Below the pieces are notes generated by a model. The model made no database searches, was not told the origin of the DNA, and saw only the letters and a list, made by a program, of their open reading frames with translations. A DNA stretch of 64,000 bases from Aureimonas altamirensis (GTDB lineage Bacteria > Pseudomonadota > Alphaproteobacteria > Rhizobiales > Rhizobiaceae). Of the stretch, positions 1 through 8,911 are shown in pieces. The translations under genes and the position numbers were made by a program. Position 1 is the first letter of the stretch; every line of letters begins with the position of its first letter. Location of the stretch: the NCBI RefSeq assembly GCF_001463885.1, contig NZ_BBWQ01000008.1, positions 1 through 64,000 on the forward strand, read 5' to 3'.

Positions 1-1
1 G

Positions 2-1321
2 GCGGCCCGCCGCGGCGGTGAGGAAAAGCTGGCCGAGGCCGTTGGCCTTGCCGCTGCCATCGAACTCGACATCGTTGCCGCCGAACTGGTGCAGGTGGCC
101 AAGGCGCGGCCCGCGACGCTGATCGGCGCCGGCAAGGTCGACGAGCTGAAGGGGCTCGTTGCCGCCGAAGAGATCGGCCTCGTCATCGTCGATCATCCGC
201 TGACGCCCGTGCAGCAGCGCAATCTCGAAAAGGAACTGGACTGCAAGGTGCTCGACCGCACCGGGCTGATCCTGGAGATTTTCGGGCGGCGCGCCCGCAC
301 GCGCGAAGGGCGGTTGCAGGTCGAACTTGCGCATCTCAACTATCAGCGCGGCCGGCTCGTGAGGTCGTGGACGCACCTTGAGCGCCAGCGCGGCGGTGCC
401 GGCTTTCTCGGCGGCCCCGGCGAAACCCAGATCGAGGCCGACCGGCGGCAGCTCCAGGAAAAGATCAAGCGCCTCGAAAAGGAGCTGGACGCCGTCCGTC
501 GGACGCGCACGCTGCATCGGGCCAAGCGCAAGAAGGCGCCGCACCCCACCGTGGCGCTGGTCGGCTACACCAATGCCGGAAAGTCCACCCTGTTCAACAC
601 GGTCACCGGCGCGGACATCCTTGCCAAGGATCTCCTGTTCGCGACGCTCGACCCCACCTTGCGGCGCATCACCCTTCCGCATGGCACGCCGGTGATCTTT
701 TCCGACACGGTGGGCTTCATCTCGGACCTCCCCACCCATTTGGTGGCGGCTTTCCGCGCAACGCTGGAAGAGGTGATCGAGGCGGACCTCGTGCTTCATG
801 TCCGCGATATGGCGCATCCCGAAGCGGCCGCGCAGGCATCCGACGTGCGCAAGATCCTGTCCAGCCTGGAGGTGGACCCAGACGATACGGACCATGTGAT
901 CGAGGTGTGGAACAAGGCGGACCTGATGGATGAGGTGGCGCGCGAGCGTCTGTCCGCTGCCGCCGACTCTGCGCCCGGGCATGCGGCGCATCTGGTGTCG
1001 GCATTAACGGGCGAGGGCGTCGACGCGCTCATGGCCGCGATAGAGGAGCGCATCGCCGGCGCCGCCCAGCCGCTGCATCTGGAGTTGCCGTCATCCAGCC
1101 TGGCGCTGCTGCCATGGCTCTACGACAATGCCACCGTGACGGAGCGGGAAGACCGCGAAGACGGCAGCGTTGCGCTGACCCTTGCGATGACAGACCAGGC
1201 CCGGGCCGAGCTGCGCCGCCTTGCCGGCCGGCATCCCGGCATGGTGATCGAAACCACCGCCATGAAGGCGGCCGACCCCATCCCCGATGCGGCCGACGCG
1301 GCGGGTCGCCCGTGGTCATGA
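2..1321 (+). CDS. hflX: GTPase HflX (5' end outside window)
   Basis: Ribosome-associated GTPase of the HflX family, which splits or rescues stalled ribosomes. The frame is open to the left edge, so the true start lies upstream; 439 residues are visible. The N-terminal HflX domain has the family's RPATLIGAGKVDEL stretch. The G domain shows G1 GYTNAGKST (visible residues 188-196), G3 DTVGF (from 235) and G4 NKAD (from 304). In Rhizobiales hflX normally follows hfq and precedes mazG; here a racemase gene is inserted, its ATG overlapping the hflX stop by 4 bp. Assignment is secure. Confidence 0.96.
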   Translation, partial: AARRGGEEKLAEAVGLAAAIELDIVAAELVQVAKARPATLIGAGKVDELKGLVAAEEIGLVIVDHPLTPVQQRNLEKELDCKVLDRTGLILEIFGRRARTREGRLQVELAHLNYQRGRLVRSWTHLERQRGGAGFLGGPGETQIEADRRQLQEKIKRLEKELDAVRRTRTLHRAKRKKAPHPTVALVGYTNAGKSTLFNTVTGADILAKDLLFATLDPTLRRITLPHGTPVIFSDTVGFISDLPTHLVAAFRATLEEVIEADLVLHVRDMAHPEAAAQASDVRKILSSLEVDPDDTDHVIEVWNKADLMDEVARERLSAAADSAPGHAAHLVSALTGEGVDALMAAIEERIAGAAQPLHLELPSSSLALLPWLYDNATVTEREDREDGSVALTLAMTDQARAELRRLAGRHPGMVIETTAMKAADPIPDAADAAGRPWS

Positions 1322-2010
1322 TCGGCCTTATCGGCGGCATGAGCTGGGAAAGCTCGGCCGAATATTATCGCCTGCTCAATCGCGGCGTTCGCGCCGCGAG
1401 GGGGCCGACGGCGTCGGCAAGCTGCATCTTGTGGTCGTTCGACTTTGCGGAGATCGAGCGGCGGCAGCATGACGGCGACTGGGAAGGGCTTGCCGCGCTT
1501 ATGGTCGACGCCGCCGAGCGGCTCGACCGTGCCGGTGCGGACGTGATCGCCCTCTGCACCAACACCATGCACCGGCTTGCCCCCCAGATCGAGGCCGCCG
1601 TGCCGGGCAAGCTCATCCACATTGCGGACCCCACAGGGCAACGCATTGCAGATGCCGGCTCCAGGAAGGTCGGTCTGCTGGGCACCGCCTTCACCATGGA
1701 GCAGCACTTCTACAAGGGGCGGCTGGCGGACAGGTTCGGGCTAGATGTCATCGTCCCCGAGGCGGAAGACCGGGCAACCGTGCATCGCATCATCTACCAG
1801 GAGCTGGTTGCCGGTATCGTCGACGACGGATCGCGCGCGGCCTATCGTGCGGTGATTGCGCGCCTTGTGGAGGCCGGCGCCGAGGCGATCATACTGGGCT
1901 GCACCGAAATCATGCTGCTGGTGGGGCCTGACGACAGTTCCGTCCCGGTGTTCGACACCACCGCCATCCATGTGGACGCCCTGGTGGAGGCCGCGTTGGC
2001 GTCTACCTAA
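1318..2010 (+). CDS. Aspartate/glutamate racemase family protein
   Basis: Cofactor-independent amino acid racemase of the Asp/Glu family (YgeA/RacD-like), 230 aa, the usual length. Two cysteines act as the acid/base pair in this family: Cys80 in ALCTNTMH and Cys195 in LGCTEI are both present. The N-terminus IGLIGGMSWESSAEYY is typical. ATG at 1318 overlaps the hflX stop (ATGA), so translation is probably coupled; an upstream in-frame extension would run through hflX and is unlikely. The 3' end overlaps convergent mazG by 4 bp. Substrate (aspartate, glutamate or another amino acid) cannot be fixed from sequence. Confidence 0.9.
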   Translation: MIGLIGGMSWESSAEYYRLLNRGVRAARGPTASASCILWSFDFAEIERRQHDGDWEGLAALMVDAAERLDRAGADVIALCTNTMHRLAPQIEAAVPGKLIHIADPTGQRIADAGSRKVGLLGTAFTMEQHFYKGRLADRFGLDVIVPEAEDRATVHRIIYQELVAGIVDDGSRAAYRAVIARLVEAGAEAIILGCTEIMLLVGPDDSSVPVFDTTAIHVDALVEAALAST

Positions 2011-2864
2011 GGCGCCCTGGTCTTCGCCTCCTGCCAGAGAGCCTCCATCTGCTCCAGCGTGGCTGCTTTTCCTTCATCGGAGGAAAATCCGCCAACACCC
2101 TTTTCTACATAAGAAAAACGCTTCCGGAACTTGGCCGTCGTGCGGCGCAGGGCGGCATCTGGATCGATCTGCGTGGCGCGCGCCAGATTGACGACACTGA
2201 ACAGGATATCGCCCAGTTCGTCCTCCTGTGCCGTCGGATCGGCATTGTCTTGGGCTTCCTCGAATTCGGCGATCTCTTCCCGGATCTTGGCGATGATCGG
2301 CTCCGGCTTCTCCCAGTCAAAACCAACGGTTGCAGCTTTTTGTTGGACCTTCAACGCAAGAGCAAGGGCAGGGAGTGCGCCCGGTACGGTGTCGAGGAGG
2401 CCGGCCTTCTCCGGCGTGGGTCTGGGCGCCCACTCGCCGTCTGCGGATGTATTGGCGCGGGCGGCCCGGCGCTCTGCGCGCAACGCCTTCTCCTGCGCCT
2501 TGATACGGTTCCATTGGCCCTTGGCGCTTCCGGCCGACCGCGCCTCTGCGTCGCCGAAAACATGCGGGTGGCGGCGGATCATCTTGGCGGTGATGCCCTC
2601 GACCACGTCGCCAAAGGCGAACAGGCCCTCTTCCTCTGCCAGTTGGCAGTAGTAGACCACTTGCAGCAGCAGATCGCCCAGTTCTTCGCACAGGTCTTCG
2701 GCGTCGCGCCGCTCGATGGCGTCGACAACTTCGTAGGTCTCTTCCACCGTGTATGGCACGATGGAATCGAAGCTCTGTTCCAGATCCCATGGGCAGCCGG
2801 TACGGGGCGTGCGCAGGGCACGCATGATGTCCACCAGCCTGCCGATATCGCGTGAAGCCTGCAT
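2007..2864 (-). CDS. mazG: Nucleoside triphosphate pyrophosphohydrolase MazG
   Basis: House-cleaning enzyme that hydrolyses (d)NTPs to NMP and pyrophosphate in the cytoplasm. The 285 aa contain two MazG modules. The first has the metal-binding EETYEVVDAI and EELGDLLLQVV helices. The second has EEIAEFEEA and EDELGDILFSVV. This is the two-domain E. coli-like form. The gene converges on the racemase gene and their last 4 bp overlap. Proximity to hflX is the conserved Rhizobiales arrangement. Confidence 0.95.
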   Translation of the reverse strand: MQASRDIGRLVDIMRALRTPRTGCPWDLEQSFDSIVPYTVEETYEVVDAIERRDAEDLCEELGDLLLQVVYYCQLAEEEGLFAFGDVVEGITAKMIRRHPHVFGDAEARSAGSAKGQWNRIKAQEKALRAERRAARANTSADGEWAPRPTPEKAGLLDTVPGALPALALALKVQQKAATVGFDWEKPEPIIAKIREEIAEFEEAQDNADPTAQEDELGDILFSVVNLARATQIDPDAALRRTTAKFRKRFSYVEKGVGGFSSDEGKAATLEQMEALWQEAKTRAP

Positions 2865-2892
2865 GAAAAGTGCCGATCCTGGAAAAAGGCGG

Positions 2893-3597
2893 TCAGACGG
2901 CGCGGGTGATGCCGCCGTCGACGCGGATGTTCTGCCCCGTTATATAGCCGCCGCCCTCCGATACGAGGAACGATATGGTTGCGGCAACCTCTTCGGCCCG
3001 GCCATAGCGGCCCATGGGAATGCGCTCGCGGAACTCGGCCTTTTCGGCCAGGCTGTCGATGAAGCCGGGGAGGACGTTGTTCATCCGCACATTGTCCGCG
3101 GCATACCGGTCTGCGAAGAGCTTGGCGTAGGATGCAAGGCCGGCACGGAAAACGCCGGATGTCGGAAACACCGGATCAGGTTCGAAGGCCGCGAAGGTGG
3201 AGATGTTGACGATCGCTCCGCCCTTTTGATGCACCATGACCGGGGCGACAAGCCGGACCGAGCGCACGACATTCATGAAGTAGACGTCGAGGCCGCGGTG
3301 CCAGTCTTCGTCGGTCAGGTCCAGGATCGGTGCGCGCGGTCCGTGTCCGGCACTGTTGACCAGCGCGTCGATGCGCCCCCATCGCTCCATCGTACCGTCA
3401 ACGAGGCGCTTCAGATCGTCGTTGGACTGGTTGTTGCCGGTGACGCCGAAACCGCCCAGCTCTTCGGCCAATGCCGCGCCGCGTCCCGATGACGACAGGA
3501 TGGCAAGCTTGAAACCGTCCTCGGCAAGGCGGCGGGCGGCCGCTTCTCCCATGCCGCTGCCGGCTGCGGTGACGATGGCGACGCGATGCTGGGTCAT
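2893..3597 (-). CDS. SDR-family protein lacking the catalytic Tyr/Lys
   Basis: Short-chain dehydrogenase/reductase fold, 234 aa. The nucleotide-binding TAAGSGMG (residues 10-17), NSAG (81-84), Asn109 and the C-terminal ITGQNIRVDGG are all present. Ungapped alignment to E. coli FabG over the active-site stretch puts Thr134 at the catalytic Ser, Ser147 at the Tyr and Arg151 at the Lys, so YxxxK reads SxxxR. It may bind NAD(P) without normal SDR chemistry, or use other residues. ATG at 3597 follows an AGAGGG ribosome site; a longer reading to 3633 adds 12 unlikely residues. Substrate unknown. Confidence 0.82.
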   Translation of the reverse strand: MTQHRVAIVTAAGSGMGEAAARRLAEDGFKLAILSSSGRGAALAEELGGFGVTGNNQSNDDLKRLVDGTMERWGRIDALVNSAGHGPRAPILDLTDEDWHRGLDVYFMNVVRSVRLVAPVMVHQKGGAIVNISTFAAFEPDPVFPTSGVFRAGLASYAKLFADRYAADNVRMNNVLPGFIDSLAEKAEFRERIPMGRYGRAEEVAATISFLVSEGGGYITGQNIRVDGGITRAV

Positions 3598-3684
3598 GCG
3601 GACGGGCCCTCTCGAAAACTGTTTGAGCTTCATTAGGTTTGTGTGCTCTTCGGCTCAAGCGCAAATAATCATGGCAGGATGGGC

Positions 3685-3716
3685 TTGACCTTCCAACCAT
3701 GGGAAGCCCCATCTGA
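3685..3716 (+). promoter_or_regulatory. MerR/CueR-type promoter dyad
   Basis: A TTGACC -35 box (3685-3690) runs into CTTCC-N7-GGAAG (3690-3694 and 3702-3706). The space to a weak -10-like ATCTGA (3711-3716) is about 20 bp. A CCTTCC/GGAAGG dyad in a 19-20 bp spacer is the hallmark of promoters activated by MerR-family metal sensors such as CueR. It lies 54 bp before the glutaredoxin-MauE gene. The matching regulator is not in this window. The -10 is poor, so this is a strong resemblance rather than proof. Confidence 0.6.
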
Positions 3717-3769
3717 CGGGTGGAAGATCGGGGCCGTTCCGCCCCGTGAAGGAATCTGGAGTTGCAGAC

Positions 3770-4534
3770 ATGACGACGTCGACAAACGCAGGAAAGGCGG
3801 TTCTGTATCGCATGGTCACGCCCGACCATGTCTGTCCGTTCGGCCTCAAGGCGCTGGACCTTCTGCAGCGCAAGGGTTTCGACGTCGAGGATCACAAGCT
3901 GGCCAACCGGGCCGAAACGGATGCCTTCAAAGAGCGTCACGACGTGAAGACCACACCGCAGACCTTCATCGGCGGCCGGCGCGTGGGCGGTTACGATGAC
4001 CTTCGCAGGCATTTCGGCCTTGCCGTGGCGGACAAGAAGGCCGTTACCTACAAGCCGGTCATCGCCATTTTCGCCATGGCGGCGCTGATGGCCCTGGCGA
4101 CGAGTTGGGCAGCCTTCGGTACGCTCGCCACCATCGCCGCCGGGGAATGGTTCATCGCCATTTCCATGTGTCTTCTGGCCGTGCAGAAGCTGCGGGATGT
4201 CGAGAGCTTTTCCAACATGTTCCTCGGCTACGACCTTCTGGCGCGGCGGTACGTTCCCTATGCCTATGTCTATCCCTTTGCCGAGGGCCTGGCCGGCGTC
4301 CTGATGATCGCCGGGGCGCTGATGTGGCTGGCCATCCCCGTATCCCTGTTCATCGGCACGATCGGCGCGGTATCCGTCTACAAGGCGGTCTATATCGACA
4401 AGCGCTCGTTGAAATGCGCCTGCGTCGGCGGCGACAGCAACGTGCCGCTCGGCTTCGTATCGCTGACCGAGAATGTCATGATGGTGGCCATGGCGCTGTG
4501 GATGCTGTTCAAGCCGTGGCTCCTCGCGCACTGA
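3770..4534 (+). CDS. Glutaredoxin-MauE membrane fusion protein
   Basis: The 254-aa protein has an N-terminal glutaredoxin domain and a C-terminal MauE/DoxX-like membrane domain with about four hydrophobic segments from residue 90 on. The glutaredoxin part has a monothiol-type active site CPFG (Cys22) and the cis-proline loop TTPQTFIGG (Pro63). The membrane part ends with a cysteine pair in LKCACVGG. Families of this kind pass thiol electrons at the cytoplasmic membrane; the partner is unknown here. ATG at 3770 is chosen over an upstream ATG at 3746. The MerR-type dyad upstream suggests induction by metal or thiol stress. Confidence 0.85.
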   Translation: MTTSTNAGKAVLYRMVTPDHVCPFGLKALDLLQRKGFDVEDHKLANRAETDAFKERHDVKTTPQTFIGGRRVGGYDDLRRHFGLAVADKKAVTYKPVIAIFAMAALMALATSWAAFGTLATIAAGEWFIAISMCLLAVQKLRDVESFSNMFLGYDLLARRYVPYAYVYPFAEGLAGVLMIAGALMWLAIPVSLFIGTIGAVSVYKAVYIDKRSLKCACVGGDSNVPLGFVSLTENVMMVAMALWMLFKPWLLAH

Positions 4535-4625
4535 ATGTCGTTGCGCAGGAGACTGCACCTTTCGGTTGAGCGCGGATCGTGCGAGTAGTTCCCTGCAGAT
4601 CCATGCCGCGACATAGGGCAACCGC

Positions 4626-6323
4626 TTGAGCGAGACAGATTTTCCACCCCGCGACGGGGCGATCGAACCGGACTCCGATCTGGTGCTGATTGAGGCGCTG
4701 GCGCAGGCGCGGGCGCGGTACCGCGCCTTGTTCGAAGCCATCGACGACGGTTTCTGCATCATCGAGTTCGTCGACGGGCCTTACGGTCAACTCAGCGACT
4801 ATATCCATGTCGAGGCCAATTCCGGCTATGGCCGGCATACCGGTATTCCGGACATTGTGGGAAAGTCGGTCTACGACATCGCTCCGGATGAGGGCGCCGA
4901 GTGGGTAGCCCTGTATGGCGCGGTGCTGCGCACGGGCCAGCCCATTCGCTTCGAGCGCCGCTTTGCGGAGGTTGGGCGCCACATCGAGGTTTCGGCCTCA
5001 CGCGTGGAGCCCGCGACCCTTAAGCAGGTATCCGTGCTTTTCCGCGATATCACCGACCGCAAGCAGGCCGAGGCGGCCCTCCAGGCCAGCGAGGAAGTGG
5101 CGCGCGATCTGGCCGAGACGCTGGAGCAGCGCGTTGCGGAGCAGACCGCACACCTGATCACGACCGAAGAGGCATTGCGCCAGTCGCAGAAGATGGAGGC
5201 GGTGGGGCAGCTCACCGGCGGCATCGCGCATGATTTCAACAATCTGCTGGCGGCGATCTCCGGTTCGCTCGACATGATGCAGGCGCGCATAAGGCAGGGC
5301 CGCCTCGACGACATCGACCGCTACATGTCGGGCGCCCAGTCCGCGGCGCGGCGCGCTGCGGCGCTGACCCATCGGCTGCTGGCCTTTTCGCGCCGCCAGA
5401 CACTGGACCCGCAGCCGACGGATGTGAACCGGCTCGTCTGCGAGATGCAGGATCTGATCCAGCGGACCGTTGGCCCGGCGATTTACCTGGACGTGCGCCA
5501 GGATGAGGCGCTTTGGCCGACGCTGGTAGACGCCAACCAGCTCGAGAACGCCTTGTTGAACCTGTGCATCAACGCGCGGGACGCCATGCCCGATGGCGGG
5601 CAGATCACCATCGAAACGCGCAACCAGAGCGTGGACGAAGCAACGGCGCGGGAGCTGTCCCTGCCGGTGGGCGACTTCGTCACGATGTGCGTTACCGATA
5701 CCGGCGCAGGCATGACGCCGGACGTGATCGCCAAGGCATTCGAGCCGTTTTTCACCACCAAGCCGATCGGCGTCGGCACCGGCCTCGGCCTGTCGATGAT
5801 CTACGGCTTCGCACGCCAGTCGGGCGGGCAGGTGCGCATTACATCAGAACCGGGCGAGGGAACGACCGTCTGCCTGCATCTGCCGCGCAGCAGCGATGCG
5901 CCCGCCGCCGAGGCGGCCACCGCGCAGGGAGAGGTCGCCCCCGTTTCGGGCGCGGAGCGCACCGTCCTTGTGGTGGACGACGAGACTCTTGTGCGGATGC
6001 TTCTGGTGGATGCCGTTACCGAGGTCGGGTTTGCCGGGCTGGAAGCCGGCGACGGCGCGGAAGCGCTGGACATCCTGTCATCCGATGCGACCATCGATCT
6101 TCTGGTGACGGATGTCGGGCTGCCGGGCGGCATGAACGGGCGGCAACTGGCCGATGAGGCCCGGGCCTTGCGGCCCGGGTTGAAGGTGCTGTTTGTCACG
6201 GGATATGCCGAGACCGCCGTGCAGGGGGACACCGACCGCCTGCCGCCGGACATGCAGATCATCACCAAGCCGTTCGACATAGCGGCGCTTTCCATACGCA
6301 TCCGCGACATGATCGAAGGCTGA
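4626..6323 (+). CDS. PAS-containing hybrid histidine kinase with receiver domain
   Basis: The 565-aa sensor kinase has, in order, a PAS domain (about 30-145), a short coiled linker, HisKA with phospho-acceptor His202 in GGIAHDFNNLL, an HATPase domain with its N-box, GAGMT and TGLGL loops, and a C-terminal receiver whose phospho-acceptor is Asp496 in LVTDVGLPGG. No transmembrane segment is visible, so it is cytoplasmic. The start is TTG at 4626, 8 bp after AGGG. No separate response regulator is adjacent, so it may signal to a remote partner or be a signalling sink. Ligand unknown. Confidence 0.88.
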   Translation: MSETDFPPRDGAIEPDSDLVLIEALAQARARYRALFEAIDDGFCIIEFVDGPYGQLSDYIHVEANSGYGRHTGIPDIVGKSVYDIAPDEGAEWVALYGAVLRTGQPIRFERRFAEVGRHIEVSASRVEPATLKQVSVLFRDITDRKQAEAALQASEEVARDLAETLEQRVAEQTAHLITTEEALRQSQKMEAVGQLTGGIAHDFNNLLAAISGSLDMMQARIRQGRLDDIDRYMSGAQSAARRAAALTHRLLAFSRRQTLDPQPTDVNRLVCEMQDLIQRTVGPAIYLDVRQDEALWPTLVDANQLENALLNLCINARDAMPDGGQITIETRNQSVDEATARELSLPVGDFVTMCVTDTGAGMTPDVIAKAFEPFFTTKPIGVGTGLGLSMIYGFARQSGGQVRITSEPGEGTTVCLHLPRSSDAPAAEAATAQGEVAPVSGAERTVLVVDDETLVRMLLVDAVTEVGFAGLEAGDGAEALDILSSDATIDLLVTDVGLPGGMNGRQLADEARALRPGLKVLFVTGYAETAVQGDTDRLPPDMQIITKPFDIAALSIRIRDMIEG

Positions 6324-6358
6324 GCCCCGGCGACAGGCAAGGCCATGTCCGCCGGGGC
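6324..6358. terminator. Bidirectional terminator hairpin
   Basis: Arms GCCCCGGC (6324-6331) and GCCGGGGC (6351-6358) pair perfectly and are extended inward by GACA/TGTC with a bulge. The hairpin fills the gap between the convergent kinase and aldehyde dehydrogenase genes. There is no clear U-tract. Confidence 0.55.
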
Positions 6359-6366
6359 CGGCCCGG

Positions 6367-7905
6367 TCAGCCCGTATAGCCGAAGGCGACGGGCGGGTTC
6401 GCAGCCGTTTCCACCCACACGCTCTTGACCTGCGTGTAGGCGTGCAGGGCTTCCAGCCCGCTGGAGCGGCCATAGCCGCTGCGGCCGAAACCGCCGAAGG
6501 GCGACATGACGTTGATGGTCTTGTAGCCGTTTATCCAGAAGGTGCCCGCACGCACGCCGGCCGCGACACGATGCGCGCGCCCGACATCGCCGGTCCAGAC
6601 TGCGCCGGCCAGGCCGTAAGGCGTCGCATTGGCCAGCGCGATGGCTTCCTCTTCCGTATCGAAGGGCATGACGGCGACGACCGGGCCGAACACCTCTTCG
6701 CGGGCGATCTCCATCTCCGGCTTCACATGATCCAGGATCGTCGGCGCAAAGAAATAGCCGCCCGTTTCCGCCAATGCACCGCCTGCCGGCCCGCCGGTGG
6801 CCAGCCTTGCCCCATCCGCGACGCCCCGTGCGACCATCTCGCCGATCTTGTCGAACTGACGGCCATTGTTGATCGGTCCGATCTGCGTATCCGCAGAGGC
6901 CGGATGCCCGAACGGGATCTTTTCCGCCGCCCTGGCATAGCGCTCCACGAAAGCCGAGTGGATGGAGCGATGCACCAGAAGGCGGGAGCCGGCGACGCAG
7001 CTTTGCCCCGCGCCTCCGAAGATGGCGGATTGCGCCCCCAGGATCGCCCTGTCGATGTCGGCATCGGGAAAGACGATGTTGCCGGATTTGCCACCCAGTT
7101 CGAGGATGCAGGGCACCGTTTTGCGCGCCGCAGCCGTTGCGACGGCGACACCGCCCGCCGCCGAGCCGACGAAGACCACAAGCCCCGTCGCGTCATGCGC
7201 CACGGCTGCCGCGCCGGTGGTTGCGCCCGCTCCGGCCAGGACGTTGACCAGGCCCCGCGGCGCGCCGGCCTTTTCGCACAGACGGCCGAGCACGATGGTG
7301 GACAGCGGAGTCAGTTCCGACGGCTTGATGACGACGCCATTGCCGGCCGCCAGCGCCGGAGCGATCTGCCATCCGCCGGTAAACAGCGGTGCGTTCCAGG
7401 GCGTGATCTGCGTGACGACGCCGATGGGCTCGCGCCGCGTGTAATTGAGGTGGCTGCTGGGCACCGGGATGACCTCGCCATGCAGCTTGTCGCACCAGCC
7501 GGCGTAATATTCGAACATTTCGGCGACGCGGACGGCTTCGCCGCGCATGTCGCGGATCGGCCGGCCGGCGGAGCGGCATTCCATCTCGGCGATGGCCTCG
7601 GCATTGGCACGCACGAGGCGTCCCACCTCGTACAGGATGCGGCCCCGGGCCGAACCTGTGAGGGCGGCCCACTCTTTCTGGGCACGCGTGGCGGCGTCCA
7701 TCGCGGCGTCGACCACCGTTTGCCCCGCATCGCGGAAGCTGGCGAAGACGCGGCCGTTGGCGGGGTCGGTCAGATGGAGCGTTTCGCCGGTGCCGGCCAC
7801 GATCGCGCCATCGACCAGGCTGCCGATACGCCCACCGGGGATCAGGCCGGCGACAAGCTCTTCGATGCGGTCGGTCTGGTCGGGTGCGTTGTGCGCGTCA
7901 TCCAT
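6367..7905 (-). CDS. Aldehyde dehydrogenase family protein
   Basis: NAD(P)-dependent aldehyde dehydrogenase, 512 aa, normal family length. Asn171 (PWN), Lys194 (IKPSE), Glu269 (LELGG) and nucleophile Cys303 (GQSCVAG) match the catalytic set. It oxidises an aldehyde to the acid in the cytoplasm; the substrate is not predictable. The ATG at 7905 lies inside the 3' end of the upstream HIBADH-type gene (8-bp overlap), so both are co-translated. It is the last gene of a minus-strand run starting near 12353. Confidence 0.93.
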   Translation of the reverse strand: MDDAHNAPDQTDRIEELVAGLIPGGRIGSLVDGAIVAGTGETLHLTDPANGRVFASFRDAGQTVVDAAMDAATRAQKEWAALTGSARGRILYEVGRLVRANAEAIAEMECRSAGRPIRDMRGEAVRVAEMFEYYAGWCDKLHGEVIPVPSSHLNYTRREPIGVVTQITPWNAPLFTGGWQIAPALAAGNGVVIKPSELTPLSTIVLGRLCEKAGAPRGLVNVLAGAGATTGAAAVAHDATGLVVFVGSAAGGVAVATAAARKTVPCILELGGKSGNIVFPDADIDRAILGAQSAIFGGAGQSCVAGSRLLVHRSIHSAFVERYARAAEKIPFGHPASADTQIGPINNGRQFDKIGEMVARGVADGARLATGGPAGGALAETGGYFFAPTILDHVKPEMEIAREEVFGPVVAVMPFDTEEEAIALANATPYGLAGAVWTGDVGRAHRVAAGVRAGTFWINGYKTINVMSPFGGFGRSGYGRSSGLEALHAYTQVKSVWVETAANPPVAFGYTG

Positions 7906-8800
7906 TGCCTTTGGCCCTTTCGTTGTTGCCTGCGTAGTCGCCCATGCGTGTGAAGTCCTGCCCGTCGGCAAGGCGCTCGGCGCTTGCCGCCCAGATGTCG
8001 CGCACATGGCCGCAGAGCGGCAGATCGACGCCGAACTCGTCGGCCATGGCGCCGGCCAGGCGCACATCCTTGCGCATCAGCCCCATCGAAAAGCCGCTGT
8101 CGAAGCGACCGGACATGACCCAGTTGGGAAAGTGGATTTCGCTGATGGCGCTGCGGCCGGTGGCGGCGTTCAGCACGCGCAGCACGGACTCGGGCTCGAC
8201 GCCGGCGCCGACCGCCAGCTTCAACGCCTCCTGGGTCGTCAGCATATGCGCTGCAACCAGCAGGTTGTTGACCAGCTTGGCGACGTTGCCGGCGCCGCTG
8301 GGGCCGACATGCAGGATCTTCGCAGCCAGCGCCTCGACCACGGTGCGCGCCTCTGCCAGGTTCGCTTCGTCGCCGCCGATCATCATGGTCAGCTTGCCGG
8401 ACGCCGCGCCGGCCGGGCCACCGCTGACCGGCGCATCGAGGAAGCCGTGCCCCGCATCCGCCAGGCGCCGCGCCAAGGCGCGGCTGACATCCGGCTCGGA
8501 GGTAGAGGTATCGATCAGGATCACCCGGCCTTCCGCCTGCGTACCGACCGCTGCGGCGTGCGCTTCCAGCATCGCCGCCACGTCCTGCGCGGTGGGGAGG
8601 GAAAAGACGATCCGCTCACTGGAAGAGAACAGCTCGCCCGGCTCGGTGACGAAGCCGAAACCCGCCTCCGCCGCCGCCTCGGCCTTACCGGCGCTCAGGT
8701 CGTAGCCCGTGACCGCAAAGCCGGCTTTGGCCAGCGTGGCCGCCATTCCGAACCCCATTGCCCCGAGGCCGACGACGCCGACGCGCGTTTTCCTGTCCAT
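7898..8800 (-). CDS. NAD(P)-dependent 3-hydroxyisobutyrate dehydrogenase-like oxidoreductase
   Basis: Beta-hydroxyacid dehydrogenase family, 300 aa. Rossmann motif GLGAMGFGMA (11-20), substrate-binding DAPVSGGPAGA (122-132) and catalytic Lys175 in GNVAKLVNN are intact. Members oxidise 3-hydroxyisobutyrate, threonate, tartronate semialdehyde and similar acids. Next to an aldehyde dehydrogenase it probably feeds an aldehyde-acid step of one pathway. The 111 bp upstream (8801-8911) carry an inverted repeat. Substrate not assigned. Confidence 0.9.
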   Translation of the reverse strand: MDRKTRVGVVGLGAMGFGMAATLAKAGFAVTGYDLSAGKAEAAAEAGFGFVTEPGELFSSSERIVFSLPTAQDVAAMLEAHAAAVGTQAEGRVILIDTSTSEPDVSRALARRLADAGHGFLDAPVSGGPAGAASGKLTMMIGGDEANLAEARTVVEALAAKILHVGPSGAGNVAKLVNNLLVAAHMLTTQEALKLAVGAGVEPESVLRVLNAATGRSAISEIHFPNWVMSGRFDSGFSMGLMRKDVRLAGAMADEFGVDLPLCGHVRDIWAASAERLADGQDFTRMGDYAGNNERAKGNG

Positions 8801-8879
8801 CGATCATCCCCTGATGTTGCGATCTATCGATGCAAGGGTGGGGCTGGTCGGCGACAGGCGATAGGCACCAACCCCGGAA

Positions 8880-8896
8880 CAAAGCGTTGCGCTTTG
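8880..8896. promoter_or_regulatory. Inverted repeat between lysR and dehydrogenase
   Basis: CAAAGCG-TTG-CGCTTTG is a perfect 7-bp-arm dyad lying after the LysR gene and 80 bp before the dehydrogenase start on the minus strand. It shares the 9-mer GCGTTGCGC with the dyad at 12456-12472 at the head of the operon. It could be a LysR site or a weak terminator. Confidence 0.4.
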
Positions 8897-8911
8897 CGCA
8901 ATGAGCGAACC

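Noticed and set aside
3119-3127. Tyr-Ala-Lys in the SDR as a possible YxxxK active site
   Set aside because: Spacing is wrong (YAK, residues 157-159) and it falls ten residues past the position aligned with the FabG tyrosine.
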